NCBI RefSeq assembly: GCF_019279795.1
Contig: NC_056731.1
Span: 860,551,999 to 860,615,998 of the forward strand
Direction of reading: 5' to 3'
Source: Protopterus annectens
Lineage: Eukaryota > Chordata > Ceratodontiformes > Protopteridae
DNA: 64,000 nt
Below are positions 44,100-55,689 of the stretch, one piece after another. The number at the start of each line of letters is the position of its first letter. Positions within the stretch are counted from its first letter, which is position 1. Below the pieces are notes generated by a model, which did not search any database, was not told the DNA's origin, and worked only from the letters and a program-made list of their open reading frames with translations. Both the position numbers and the translations under genes were made by a program.

Positions 44100-46175
44100 T
44101 TTGCTAAAGCAGGTTCCACTTGTCCGTTTATGCTTAACACAGTCTCAGAATTACTTAGGTTTATACCATTTTCTTTATGCGATAGTGATCCTACTCATTT
44201 TTCATGTAGTAGTTGGATTTTTGCACGTCAATGCTGTAAGTAGCCATACCAGAATATAAATAAGTTTATGCTTTTAATAAAAAGCATTGTATGACCTTAA
44301 GTTAGACATGCATATACCTGTTTGAGAAGCAATTGAAACTTGTTGGTTGGTTGCATGTAAACAAGGGGCTTTACCTACATCACAAGTCAATTTCAAATGT
44401 ATTATCTTTGAATAGAACAATCCTTTACATTTTTTCTGCAATGTAAGCTAGGGACCCAGAGCTTTTATTTCAGTTATTTGAACATCTGGCATAACACTAA
44501 CATCCTGATTCTTCTGGTTACCTTTTATACTTTCTACATCGTCATCTAGTCTGATATCTTTCCTTAATATATTAAGCTGTTGTTTTAAGCCCTCAGTGTA
44601 ATTGTATTGATCGCAAAGAGTTCAGTTATCATTCACAAAAGTACTGTTAAGACTGGAAAACACAAAGCACATAAAGCATTTGTAGACTTCAGATTTCTGT
44701 AGTAATGAGGTGCTACAGTTTGGAAACTCTTGTCTGCATTTGCTGAGAGAGATTAAATAAACATCTGTTTCCAGTTCATGCTAATAAAGTGTAGAATGGT
44801 GCAATAAACACTAGCAGTGCTCTGTTAAGTAGAAATCAGTGTGTGGATAGCTAGATAAATAAGTTTTGTTATGATTATTGTAAAATAGCTGATGAATTCT
44901 GAGTTTTCACTTTTTATACTTTTATTTTACACTTTCACACAGTTAACGTTTAAAAGACTCTTGACATAGTTACACAAGGAGAGACTTAACATAGCTGTCT
45001 TTAAGTGACTGCAGTGGTTGTCATTGTGTTTTAATTACTCTCAAGTAAACAGTGTGATAGCCTCAACCATTAAGTGGTGGTAAAATTTGGTCCGCTGTTC
45101 TCTGTTTAGTTATTAAAAACAGAATTGGATTTGAAAATTTTGCAGATCCCTCCCCAGTGAGGAGGGAAGAAATCAGTGGAGTTTGCTTTGCTCTTAGTGA
45201 TGTACATAATTGGTATTCATTCAGTGCTTTAATAGTTATATTTGAACGCCATGGTGGTCATTGCGATTGTAAAACATGAGTAGCATATAGGCAGGTAAGT
45301 TATGCACCTGTTAATCTAGAAAATACCAAGCAAGAAGCACATTTTTTTTTTAGAAATTTGTTATTCTTGGATGCAGTAAAAAATCCAGCTATGGCTTGAC
45401 TGGAGCTGTGGTTGATTAATCCCCTTCAGAAGACTGGTTGTTTATGAGTTACAAAAATTGAACTAATATAATACATGACTACATTTTATTTTCCTCTTTA
45501 CTGGAAGGAAAAGAACCTTTATGGTATCCCCATGAATGCAAAAGTACAAAGTTATGTAGTCACAGAGGAAAATATAGGAAGAACAATAGAAGCAGACAAA
45601 AAAAAAATTAAAGAGGTTATGACATGAGGTGACACAAAGGTTGCAGGAATACATAGGAGTAAGGAATGTACATACAGACTAAGGAAATGCACAGTGTATT
45701 ACTTAATCATTCAGCACACTACTGGATCTAGATGTTTTGTATAAGCAGAAGAAAGAAAGGGGGGCACAAGTCACTGGGGAGTTAGAGGAAGCTTAAAAGT
45801 GGGACTAACTGAGAGCTCTGCTCAGCCCCACTGGAACCCACGACAACCTATGAGAACAAATAAAAAACTTACAATTAAAAAATATACCTTTAAGCTTAGT
45901 GTGATTTGTTTCCCCACAACTGATAGGCTGATATGGCAGATAAATCATCAGGAAGGCAGATGCCACAAAGGATGTGGAACTTGAAATGTAACAAGATTCT
46001 TTTTTCTGGGCATGCCCAGAAATGCAAGAGTTTTAAAAGAACCGATTTCCATTAATTCCAAGGATGATGGGATTGGGCATAATATTCATAGTTGATACAT
46101 GAACTTATACATGCGAGTTTATTAGGACACACGTCACATGTTTTAGTCACACAGTCTGGCATGATAATTCATTTA
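44100..46175. other. unassigned DNA
   Basis: About 2.1 kb with no gene or repeat recognised. Confidence 0.5.
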
Positions 46176-46179
46176 TGTC

Positions 46180-46316
46180 CATTGTCCTTTTTATCCTAGC
46201 TAGGGTCACATAGGAGCTGGACCTATCTCAGCAGACAACAGGTATAAGACATGAAACCAGTTCTGGACGGAATACCAGTTTATCCCAAGACACACCCAGA
46301 TACTCACATGATGTAC

Positions 46317-46387
<71 letters not shown>
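46180..46387 (+). repeat. fish-type dispersed repeat grown into (CA)n
   Basis: TTTATCCTAGCTAGGGTCAC, then GGACGGAATACCAGTTTATC and CCAAGACACACCCAGATACT follow the order of a dispersed repeat common in fishes, whose end is CA-rich. From 46,318 the CA end has expanded to about 70 bases. Confidence 0.62.
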
Positions 46388-46389
<2 letters not shown>

Positions 46390-47910
46390 ACAAATCAGTA
46401 ATCTTAAACATTGTCAGCATGTCCACTGACAATTCTTCATGTTATGGAGGGTAACTAGACTCCTTAGTAAAAATCCACATAGTTTCCACAGAGACAGTAT
46501 CTCAGCATTTTTTCAGTAAAATATGTGAGCAGTTGACTGTTCATTTCATTTGAGTTGCTTGTTGTAAGTTTGATGCAGATATTTTAAAGGAAGCTTGTGA
46601 AATTTTGCAAGGAGATGTTATTTGTAAATGAATTAGATGATTGTGGACTACCAGAAAAAGTCCATCTCCTGAACAGTGGGGAAAGAAAATTGTAAGAACA
46701 CATAATGTACACAGACTGAGAGCTGTTATATTGTACAGTAGTAAAAAAGTAAGGATACACAGATTAACTCTGTATGACTTTGTTCAAAGGGGGATTCGAG
46801 AAATGTATTTAGTTGAATCCCATTTATTCACATAGAGTAGCTTCTGTTTTTTGAGATGGCAGAACCTTGGGGCTAAAGAGGTTTTCTCAGCACCACCAAT
46901 TCTGAACAATTTTAGTATATTTAGAGACGCTGGGTTAAAGCAGGTCTTGTCTCAATGCAAAAATGTTTCCAATGTTGATTGCAGAAGTCAAAGTTTCTCA
47001 GCATCGGCTTTAGTTTTTTGTTAATATCTGTTGCATTGATGATCAATTTGATTTATATTTATTAATATGAATCTGATTAATTGTAAAGATATGTCCTGGC
47101 AGGACAGCATGTAAAGAAATAGCATTTTAGGTAAAGTATAGCTTTAGAGTTTGCATATGGCCTGGGGGATAGTTGTAACCTTAAAAAGCAAAATGAAGGA
47201 TGGAACCTGAAACAGAAATTTAGTGTAGGTGGCAGAGAAGAATAAAGACTGAAGAGGCAGAACAAAGAAAATGGTTAAGAAAGATGCTATTGAGGAATCC
47301 ATGTGGACCAAGGTAATGTGTTAAAAAGCAAGAAGGATTCTGGAAAAATATTTTTTTATTAGTTAAGCTCAGCATGCATTGCGTGCAAAACATAAACATT
47401 AACAGTTACTCAAAATAAATGGTGTATAAGGATAAGGAAAAACTAAAATTATAAAATACTTTTCAGGTGAACTGCTATCTGCTTATCATCTGTTTTTTCC
47501 CAGTTTAATGCCCATTTTTCAGAGTTTTGTGACATATGAAAGAAACCACTGTGGGAGCCTGGTATATCGACAGTTCTGTCAGCAGTGTTTATGATTTCTG
47601 TTTCTCTAATTATTTGTACTAAAGCAAGGCTACTTTGCAACTGAATGCCTTCCTGAGTTAGAAGGAAGAATTTATTATGAAGACAGCAGAAACATTCAAA
47701 ATAGTACACATTTCTGACAGCCATCTAGTAGTCTGTGGAATATGCTCTCATGTTTACAGTTTAGTGTCATAAAAGGATGAAAATGGCGGCAGATTAGAAC
47801 AGCTCTAAAACTCCTTGGCTGAGGAAATGGCTGATGTTAACTGGAACACAACTTGTTGAAATTCATTGCCGATCACTGTTATTTTTTAATGACGCCACCT
47901 GCAATCAGAA
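46390..47910. other. unassigned DNA left of the DIRS element
   Basis: About 1.5 kb without a recognised gene. Minor open frames up to about 90 codons have no motif. Confidence 0.5.
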
Positions 47911-47956
47911 AGTACAGTTGTATACACTTACCATAAATCTAGTTGTTTGAGTGTAT

Positions 47957-48124
47957 TCACTGTTGCAGTCATTACATTTGGGTTATCTACTTGCAGGTAG
48001 CCCTCAGTCGGCCTGATTAACAAAGTCTTGGGTCCTGCGTTGGTTGCTGTCCCTTCTTCCATGACGTCAGGTCGTCAGGGGTATAAAACATGCAGCCGAC
48101 GCCATTACATCAGTTTTTCTTGCC
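47957..48124. repeat. DIRS inverted terminal repeat, left
   Basis: It runs from TCACTGTTGCAGTCATTACA to a CAGTTTTTCTTGCC end and pairs with 53,275-53,443 at high identity. It contains GGGGTATAAAACATGC, a TATA-type motif at 48,082-48,088. The outer extension 47,911-47,956 is unique to this side and is mirrored only in the internal complementary region. Confidence 0.93.
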
Positions 48125-48287
48125 CCAGATGTCAGGTGCCCCCCTAATGGGGAGCAATTAAATATAAAACTACAATGATATACCTCCAACAAAAAAAGCA
48201 AATACACCAAAAAGGCTTTTAAGCATAGTAAAGGAAAGTAGAGGTATAGCCAAAAGAAGTTAGGGGGCTGGAGGGAGGGTAACCAGG

Positions 48288-48388
48288 ACTGCAACAGTGA
48301 ATACACTCGAACATCTACATTTATGGTAAGTATACATAACTGTACTATGTTCTTCGTGTTTCACTGTTGCAGTCATTACATTTGGGTA
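48288..48388. repeat. DIRS internal complementary region
   Basis: The left part, 48,288-48,345, is the reverse complement of the element's left extreme end (47,911-47,969). The right part, 48,349-48,388, is the reverse complement of the right extreme end (53,412-53,453), with one mismatch in about 40. The two parts meet at about 48,345-48,349. This is the template that lets DIRS elements rebuild both ends during replication. Confidence 0.9.
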
Positions 48389-48419
48389 GATTCCCAAAGC
48401 TGTGGTTGGGAGGAGGAAT

Positions 48420-49440
48420 TTAGATAGCATTAGGACCAGCTATAAGGCCCTGCAAGACTGCAGTGGCAAAGCCAGCTCTGGATTTAGAGAAAATTGGCAA
48501 ATGGTAATGCTTGGCGAAAGTATGTACAGAACTCCAGGTAGCAGCTTCTAGGATGTCCCTGGTAGGGATGCCTCTGAGAAAGGTTGTAGAGGTAGATGCA
48601 GCCCTGGTGGAGTGAGGTCTGATCCCCTGGGGATAGGTTTTCCATGGTGCTTATAGCAGAAATGAATGCAATGGCCTATCCATTTAGAAATGGTTTGCTT
48701 TGAAATAGCCTTCCCCTCTGCCCCTGCAGCAAATGCTACCAGCAGTTGTTCAGATTTCCTTTGAGGTTTAGTCCTGTCCAAGTAGAATCTGAGTTGTCTG
48801 TGCACATCTAAGGAATGAAATATCCATTCCCCTTTGTTCTGTGGATTGGGAAAGAAGGTTGGCAAATGAATGGACTGATTAAGAGCCACACTGAATACCA
48901 CCTTGGGCATGAAGAATGGATTGGTTCTGAGGGACACCCTGTCCACATGAAAGACTATGAAAGGCTCCACTGCCATAAGGATCTGTAATTCAGATACCCT
49001 TCTAGCTGAAGTGGTTGCTAAAAGGAAAGCTGTTTTCCAAGAAAGAAATTTTAGGTCTGCAGTAGCAGCTGGTTCGAAAGGAGGTAGAGTGAGTTTCTCC
49101 AAAACAAAGTTAAGGTCCCAGGCTGGGGTTGGAGCTCTCCTGGGTGGTCTTAAATTTTTGGCCCCTCTGAGGAACTGCTTGAGCAGTGGATGAGAGAAGA
49201 GGGGGGTTCTGTGTTATAATTAGCTGAAATGGCTCAGGCGTGGATTTTAATGGAGGAAAAAGACACGCCCTTGTGAAGCATCTCAGTTAAGTATTGTAAA
49301 CTCTGAGGTAAATTGGACACTGTTGTGCTCATCCCTTGAGATTGGTTCCAGGCACAGAATATTTTCCATTTTTCAGCATAGGATTTTCTAGTGCTAGGCC
49401 TCCTTGCCTCTAAAATGATATCTATCCCAGGTTTACCGAG
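48420..49440 (-). pseudogene. DIRS tyrosine recombinase, broken
   Basis: The N-terminal core-binding part reads 'RRPSTRKSYAEKWKIFCAWN' and 'GVSFSSIKIHA', then TGA at 49,234-49,236. A one-base loss in a C-run (49,201-49,206) changes frame. The catalytic domain resumes with 'WDLNFVLE' and 'TSARRVSELQIL', which holds the first catalytic Arg. Another shift lies at 48,628-48,634. After it, 'PHSTRAA' gives the His-x-x-Arg and 'FAKHYHLP' gives the nucleophilic Tyr. The natural stop is TAA at 48,420-48,422. The enzyme would insert circular DNA by site-specific recombination. Every catalytic residue survives, but three lesions block the ORF. Confidence 0.9.
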
Positions 49441-49699
49441 GGATGGTAAAGGAGATATTATGTAATTAGCCAGGCTGCAAGGTTCAGTGTTAGAAGTTGA
49501 GGGTGCAGAATCTGGTTCTCCTGTTGAGACAACAGGGAAGGAGTCTGAGGCAGGTGCCATGGGGATAACCGTGATACACTGCGCAGGAAGGGGTACCAGT
49601 GTTGGCGTGGCCAGTCTGGAGCAATCAAAATCATCCTTGGTTTGTCCTGTTTGATTTTTAGTATTACTTTGGAGAGCAGAGGCAGAGGGGGGAAGGCAT

Positions 49700-50688
49700 A
49701 GACTGATAGGTTTTTCCAGCTGAAGGACAGAGCATCCACTTTCCAGGCTTATTTGTGGGGAGCCCTTGTGCAAAATTTGTCCAATTGTTAGTTCTGGGGA
49801 GAGGCAAACAGGTCTATATCTGGGCTTGCCCATTTGCTTGTCAACATGTTGAAAATCCTTGGTTCCAGTTTCCACTCGTGTGGGTCCATGAGATTTCTGC
49901 TTAGTCCGTCTGCCAGTGTATTTAACTTTAATGGCAGGAATTGAGCTTGTAGGTGCACTTGGTAGCTCAAGGCTGTGTTCCACAATGCCATGGCTAGTCT
50001 GCAGAGGGGGTAAGAATGTGTGCCCCCCTGCTTGTTTATGTACCACATAACAGTGGTGTTGTCCGTCTTTACCATTAGTTGTCCTGGAAGAATGAGGTCC
50101 TTGAAGGCTGTCACAGCATTCTGTACAGCTAGCATTTCTTTTTGATTGTAATGCAGGTGCATTTGACTTGGGTTCCATTTGCCCTGAATGCACTTCCCTA
50201 CAGGTGAGCCTCCATGCATAGTCTGATGCGTCTATTGTTAGGGTTTGGGTGGCAGGGGGTGGTGTGAAAGGTAGTCTCTTGTTTTGGTGACAGGCCTCTG
50301 CCCACCAAAGGAACTCTAGGTGTAGGCAAGGTATGATAGGGATCATTGCTTCTAGATCCTGAGAATGTTGACACCACAGGCTTTTTAGATACCACTGTAG
50401 TTTCCACATATGCAGTCTTGCATATGGAATTAGAAGAATGGAGAAGGCCACGAACCCCAAGGCTTGCCGTATTTGTCTTGCAGATAGCAGGGTCATTGTG
50501 GCCACTTGTTTGAAGTAGGTTGTCAAATGAATTTGTTTCTCTGGTATGAGGTAGGCCATCTGGGAAGTTGTATTCAAGCTTGCTCCCAGGAATATAATTT
50601 GTTGACAGGGTACCAGGTGTGATTTCTTTTCATTTATGGTGTACCCCAAACAAGTTAGAACCCTTTGTACAAAGGCCAGATGATTCAA
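49700..50688 (-). pseudogene. DIRS RT connection, RNase H and following region, broken
   Basis: From 50,688: 'GYTINEKKSHLVPCQQIIFL' and 'RQIRQALGFVAFSILLIPYA', then 'TIDASDYAW' (the first RNase H aspartate). In the frame 50,219-49,788: 'HYNQKEMLAVQNAV' (Glu), 'KTDNTTVMWYINKQGG' (Asp) and 'LNTLADGLSR' (Asp). So all four RNase H acidic positions can be read. 'DLFASPQN' and, from 49,739, 'YAFPPLPLLSKVILKI' follow, the region DIRS elements carry between RNase H and recombinase, sometimes compared with a methyltransferase. I make no catalytic claim for it. Frameshifts join the pieces. Confidence 0.85.
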
Positions 50689-50689
50689 A

Positions 50690-51362
50690 AGTATGTCCTA
50701 CAATCATCCAGGTATGGGTATATTTGAATATTTCTTTGCCTGCAAAATGCAATAACTGGAGCTAGGCACTTTGTGAATACCCTGGGTGCAGTAGATAAGC
50801 CAAAGGGCAGTGCAGAGAACTGATAGTGTGTGCAGCCTGCTTTGAAGCATAGTTATCTTCTGCAAGATTCCCTGATTGGGATGTGCAGGTATGCTTCTTT
50901 TAAATCTAATGTTGCCAACCAGGCATCTTTGCCTAGCATAGGAAGTAATTGTTGAAGAGTCAGCATCTTGAATTTTGGAATCTCCAGAAAGGTGTTTAGA
51001 GTAGACAGGTCCAGGATAGGACACCATGAACTGTCTTTTCTGGGTACCAGGAAAAGTCTCGAGTAGAATCCTTGTCGCTTTTCCTCTTTTGGTACCAGTT
51101 GAATAGCCCCCATGCTTAAGAGAGAAAGTACTTGTTTTTGGGCCTCTGCCCACTGATTTGGGTGTAAGTCCGGCCACCCGCTTGGTGTTGGCAATATGTG
51201 GAAGTGAAATCTGTATCCCTGGGACACAACATTTAAAACCCATTTGTCCTGGGTAATGAGTTCCCAGTTCTTTGCATGAAGAGCAATCTTTCCTCCCAAA
51301 GGGGCAGTCAGTTGATAAGTGCTTGGAAATTTTAAAAGAAAGTAGTTGAGACAGTTTACCAT
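50690..51362 (-). pseudogene. DIRS reverse transcriptase, broken
   Basis: The frame from 51,362 has 'GAIQLVPKEEKRQGFYSRLF', 'LVPRKDSSWCPILDL', 'LNTFLEIPKFKM' and 'WLATLDLKEAYLHIPI', the classic RT order. An in-frame TAA near 50,855 interrupts it. Beyond the stop, in the same frame, come 'FSALPFGLSTAPRVFTKCL' and the active site YLDD near 50,702-50,713, intact. The frame changes just after YLDD. The thumb and connection continue from 50,688 in another frame. Confidence 0.9.
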
Positions 51363-51412
51363 AGGGGGGAGTCTTATTACTCCCAGATTTGGAAGTGGAG
51401 GCCCCCCACGGC

Positions 51413-53147
51413 TTAGTCCTGTGTCCTCTGGGACTGAAACCTGGGGTTTTTGCTGTGTCTAGGTTTGGCTTGAGAAGACCTGGAAGGGGCTGGAAAGGAC
51501 CAATTCTTAGAAGGCCAGTGCCTACTAAATCTAGGAGGCTGAACTTGTAAGAAATCTTTAACAGTTTGCATAGATTTAGCTTTATCTTCCATCTTTTTAA
51601 GTACTTCCTCAGCCTTGTTGCCAAACAAGAGGTCCTGATTTAAGGGAGCATCCAACAATTTAGCTTTAGCATGATCAGGCAAAGATTGCTCCTTAAGCCA
51701 AGCATGCCTTCTGAGCACAGACCCAGTAACAGCAGCCCTGCAAGAGGCCTCTAATGAATCAAAACCATATTGCAAAGTATGTTTTCCAACTTGTTCAGCA
51801 GAATGCATTAAATCCTGTAATTCTTTATTTTCCACACAGTCAGGAATCAACATCATTTTCTGTTTAAGCAATCCAATAACATGTTGCTGATACTTTAACA
51901 TATGAAACTGGCAGTTTAAAGCCCTAATGGCCAAGATTGCAGAAGTGTAAGCCTTCTTACCCCATCTATCCAGCACCCTGGAGTCTCTATCAGAAGGGGT
52001 AGGATTTTTAGCAGTAGAAGCCTTGATGCCCTTGGGCCCCTGTGAAATAGTCTCTGGATCTGCAATAGGATTTTTAAAAAGAAACTTGTGTGACTCAGGA
52101 ACCCTGTAGTATCTGTCTGGTTTTCTGGGAGCAGGAGGCAAGGAATCAGGGGCCAAACTAGATTCCGAAAAAGGCATCATCAACAATGTCTAGTACAGGA
52201 GGAATAGCTAAAGGCCTATGCTGAGGTAGGAGTAAGAAATCCCTAAGCCTCTTTTTTGAATCAGAAAAATCCTGACTTTCCCAGTGGAAATGCTCCCTTA
52301 GAGTATGTAAGGTTTCCCCAAAAGAAAGATCCTCTGGAGGGGAAGCAGAGGGAATGGAGTCCTCATAAGTAGATAAGGGCAAATTCAGATCATCAGACGA
52401 ATCAGAAAAAACAGAATCTTGGTCAGAAGATTCATAAATCACTTCACTCCTAGCCCTCTTAGAAAGGGGGGGGGGTTGGCTACCCCTGATTAGAGTTATT
52501 AGATCTTACGCCATTCTTATCATTTGTTTTTTAGGCATAGAGGCCTGAGCATGTGGCCTGTGCATCATTTTTTTAGGCATGGTTCGAGATTTAGGCCTAA
52601 GAGAAGAAGGAGGCATCGGTTTAATATGCAAGTCCATAGGCCTGAATACACCCTCAGAAGCCGGTGCCTGCACAGCGGCTCTGGGCCCATCCAAGGTACA
52701 GACATCCGCGGGTTCCATAGTTGAAACATCTTGCGGCATACCGGACTCCGAACGGGTCTCAGTAGAGGCCTGCAAATCAGAAGTAGTGGGTATCAGGGGC
52801 TGTGAAAGTGCCTCACTGAGTACCAGTGAACTGGTGACTGGCTTAGGAGAAGCATCGTCGGCAGTTTTGGACCTCAGCGGCCTGTCTCTGTCTTTATCTT
52901 TGCGTTTTTTCGGAATCCCGGTAGTCGGATGGCTAACCGATGACATTTCTGGATAATCAAACCGAGAATCGAAATATTTAGAGGTGAAAATATACCCACG
53001 ATGGATAGTGCTCTGATTAAATAAAGCACAAAACCAACAGCAAGGTACGCCGTGGTCAGGGCCTAGGCAAGGGATACAGTATGAATGAAAATCTTTATGA
53101 GGTATTTGCTTTTCACAAGTAATGCAATTATTAACTTTTACTGACAT
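51413..53147 (-). pseudogene. DIRS gag-like protein, broken
   Basis: I prefer the ATG at 53,147 ('MSVKVNNCITCEKQIP') to the one at 53,309, because the latter would translate the terminal repeat and the zinc-type cluster follows the former. Cysteines in 'CITCEKQ', 'YCIPCLG' and 'CCWFCALF' could bind metal. A basic, serine/proline-rich middle follows, and the first frame ends at 52,506. A run of ten G's near 52,468-52,477 probably caused that shift. The acidic second frame, 52,442-52,158, has 'SFGETLHTLREHFHWE'. The third, 52,186-51,413, is helical and ends 'PRFQSQRTQD'. It would package element RNA. Family assignment rests on position and on the related copies at 3.5 and 34.6 kb. Confidence 0.82.
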
Positions 53148-53274
53148 CGGTAAGGAGCAAGAAAAAGTTTCCTCAATGGGGTACTTGAAGACTTCGGTTC
53201 TGAAACTCGAAAACGAAAATTTCAGGAGTCGGCCAACCGGCACTTGCGAACTGCTTCTGCTTCGGGCACCGCGC

Positions 53275-53443
53275 GGCAAGAAAGACTGATGTAATGGTGT
53301 CAGCTGCATGTTTTATACCCCTGATGACCTGACGTTATGGAAGAAGGGACAGCAACTGATGCAGGACCCAAGACTTTGTTAATCAGGCCGACTGAGGGCT
53401 ACCTGCAAGCAGATAACCCAAATGTATTGACTGCAACAGTGAA
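53275..53443. repeat. DIRS inverted terminal repeat, right
   Basis: The complement reads TCACTGTTGCAGTCAATACA onward to CAGTCTTTCTTGCC. Only scattered differences from the left repeat are visible. The outer extension to about 53,457 (complement TTCTTCGTGT) is unique to this side. Confidence 0.93.
53311..53317 (-). promoter_or_regulatory. TATA-type promoter motif in right ITR
   Basis: The complement reads GGGGTATAAAACATGC, with TATAAAA at 53,311-53,317. It lies about 165 bases upstream of the likely gag start at 53,147 and faces the genes. The left ITR has the same motif facing inward. Promoter activity is inferred from the motif and its position. Confidence 0.55.
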
Positions 53444-53599
53444 ACACGAAGAACTTCAATTACTTTCTTTGAGCAGCACGGCAAGTGAAGAATATGTATA
53501 CTTATTTTACTCTCAAATGGTCCTTTTGTTTGTTGATTAGGTGTGCTTTCTTAAAAAAAACACACACTTATTGAAAAGAATAGTGTTGTTTTATTTATA

Positions 53600-54360
53600 T
53601 TGTCATTTAATCAGTAATACAATGCATAAATAACAGAAATTCAAAAATACAAATTATCATATATCCAAATCTGGAAATATTCAATATGCTGTAATATTCA
53701 ACTCAACCCCTCTGCCATTTTATCCATATATTTTCCAGTGCTATAGTCACATCCCATGTATGATTAACAGTAGTTGTTGACATCTCATTCTCCATGACAT
53801 CCCCAATATACTCATTATCAGACTGAGGAAGAGCAGATGGCCTAACTGTTCTCTGGGGAGATATCGGCTGTAATACATTGGGTTTGGGTGAACTGATGTG
53901 CTGTTGTGAAGTGGGTTAGGACATGCAATTTTATGATGGGTTAGGTAGTGGTTCTTACATCTTAGGGCATACACATATAAAATAGCAGTCTTTATGAAGG
54001 CAGGTCTGTAGTTTTTCTTTATATTTATTGGGGGATATGTCACCTGTGAGCCGTACCTAATAGTAGTGCAAAGTGGGTTTTAGTGTGCTTTTTACCAGCA
54101 GGCATCTGGAGTCCTTGATTAGCTAGCTTTGCAATGAATAGCATGTCTTTTGAAGTGATAGTAATTGTTATACTGAATTTTTTGTGCATATATTGCATGT
54201 CTTGCCCAGTCAGCGGAAATGACCTAGGGTCGATAGGGTGATTTGCACAATTTAAGTTCTCTTATGGGATCAGAGAGGATGTTGAGTTTTATGAAGTCTA
54301 ACTTTTTAGCTTAAAAAATCTCTCTAATATGGATCCTACCAGAAGTATACATAGTGGTTT
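53600..54360 (-). other. possible L2 C-terminal remnant, not resolved
   Basis: The minus strand between the DIRS element and the (GT)n tract has a 98-codon frame (54,043-53,747) without clear motifs. Position and strand suggest it is the 3' part of the L2 remnant at 54,600-55,600, with the microsatellite in between. That is inference only. Confidence 0.3.
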
Positions 54361-54375
54361 CGGATTTTTTTTGTT

Positions 54376-54377
<2 letters not shown>

Positions 54378-54426
<49 letters not shown>

Positions 54427-54430
54427 ACGC

Positions 54431-54501
<71 letters not shown>

Positions 54502-54514
54502 TGTGTGTGTGTGT
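54378..54514. repeat. (GT)n microsatellite with CGCACGCGCG core
   Basis: About 45 bases of GT, then GCGCACGCGCGTG (54,422-54,434), then about 80 bases of GT. The alternating purine-pyrimidine core is a classic Z-DNA-prone sequence. Confidence 0.95.
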
Positions 54515-54599
54515 TAACAGGGTAAAGTACTGATCCATATGGACCATTTTCATGTTCTCCCTGGGTATAAAAACAAAGAAGAAAAAATGAGTATACAAA

Positions 54600-55600
54600 G
54601 CCAAGTGATAGCAGACTCTTTTTCTAGGTAGCCTGAGAACCATCTGAGAAAGAATGGATCTAAGCCATATACTGTAGCAGTACTTTTATAAATAGATTGT
54701 GTGAAATGCTACATAGATCCAATTAAATTGCTGAGTTCCCTGTGCTTATATGAGCTGTTGGTGAATGTTGCAATAACAGTGTTAGGGTTATAGCTTTTCT
54801 AAGCTGGATGGTGATGAGGTTCCTTAACTACTTTACTTTAAAGCACGGACGTTATTAAAACTGGTCTGAAAGTGTCTGATGTTTTAGGGTTGTCAAGTTT
54901 AGAAGTGGAAATACAGGTACAGTTTTCCACTAATTAGGGAAGGAACCAGTTTAATGAAACAGGTTAGTTATGCATTATACTGGTAGAGGTGTCATATGCA
55001 TGGATACATTTTGGGTAAAAAGCCATCTGATCCAGGACACCGGGGGTATATAATATTTAGCTGTGTATTTGTTGAAGAACAATTGGCATGAAATGCAGTA
55101 TATAATCAGTTACATGTGACAGTGGCAGTGAGAGGATCTCTAAAAACATAGTCACTGCCCTGGTTTATGAGGTACATGCAGAATGGATGGCAGTTTCTGT
55201 TGAGCTGCTACAGTGATGCTGTTATGGCTGTGTATAATATTACTGTTGAAGGTGGATTTGCCTGTAAGTTTATTTAGTTCCATATACAGGGTTGGCAGGT
55301 GTTTTTGTTTGTTTGTTTTTTGGGCCAAGCAGATTATTTTTGACATAGGTTTGTTTTCTTGCTTGATGAGTTTTTGCTGTGTTGTCTAAGATCACAGATG
55401 TTTGCCATGGTGTTTTTGATTTGTCTTTATGTTTCTGAATCTCAGATTTTCTGTTCAGTCTGAGTCAGTGTTATTTATTTTGCACAATTTGCCACTGCTG
55501 TTTGACAACCATCAGACCCACTTTTAGCTAATTAACCCATTTGTTTCCTAATCGTTAACTACTGACTGAGAGAGGTCATCATTCATGCAGCCATTAGGGT
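54600..55600 (-). pseudogene. L2-type LINE RT remnant, copy E
   Basis: Near 54,630-54,680 the minus strand reads 'DPFFLRWFSGYLEK', the L2 'SWFLSYL' block. Before it 'YKSTATVYG' fits the 'LL.KL...G' segment after FD..H. Further 5', near 55,330-55,450, 'PWQTSVILDNTAKTHQARKQ' fits the linker after the endonuclease. The pieces follow L2 order but are heavily mutated. Confidence 0.5.
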
Positions 55601-55689
55601 GGTTTGCATTTTTTTTTCATTTTTCTCCCCATTCATTAATAAGCATGCACTTGATGAGATGCTAGGGAATGGATGTGCCATGGGCTGAC

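Larger units (their letters stand above)
47911..53457 (-). mobile_element. DIRS-type tyrosine-recombinase retrotransposon, full length
   Basis: About 5.5 kb on the minus strand: gag, RT-RNase H, a DIRS-type region between RNase H and recombinase, then tyrosine recombinase. Inverted terminal repeats of about 168 bp (47,957-48,124 and 53,275-53,443) and an internal complementary region (48,288-48,388) give the complete DIRS structure. DIRS elements replicate by a circular DNA that the recombinase integrates, with no LTR integrase and no target duplication (established knowledge). All ORFs have lesions. It is the least decayed element in the window at the structural level. Confidence 0.93.

Noticed and set aside
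52458-52724. Plus-strand open frames over the DIRS gag region
   Set aside because: Antisense of the gag coding sequence. No motif on the plus strand.
54311-54643. 110-codon frame rich in His-Thr, and the opposite-strand Cys-Val frame
   Set aside because: Both are translations of the (GT)n microsatellite. Likewise 46,251-46,454.
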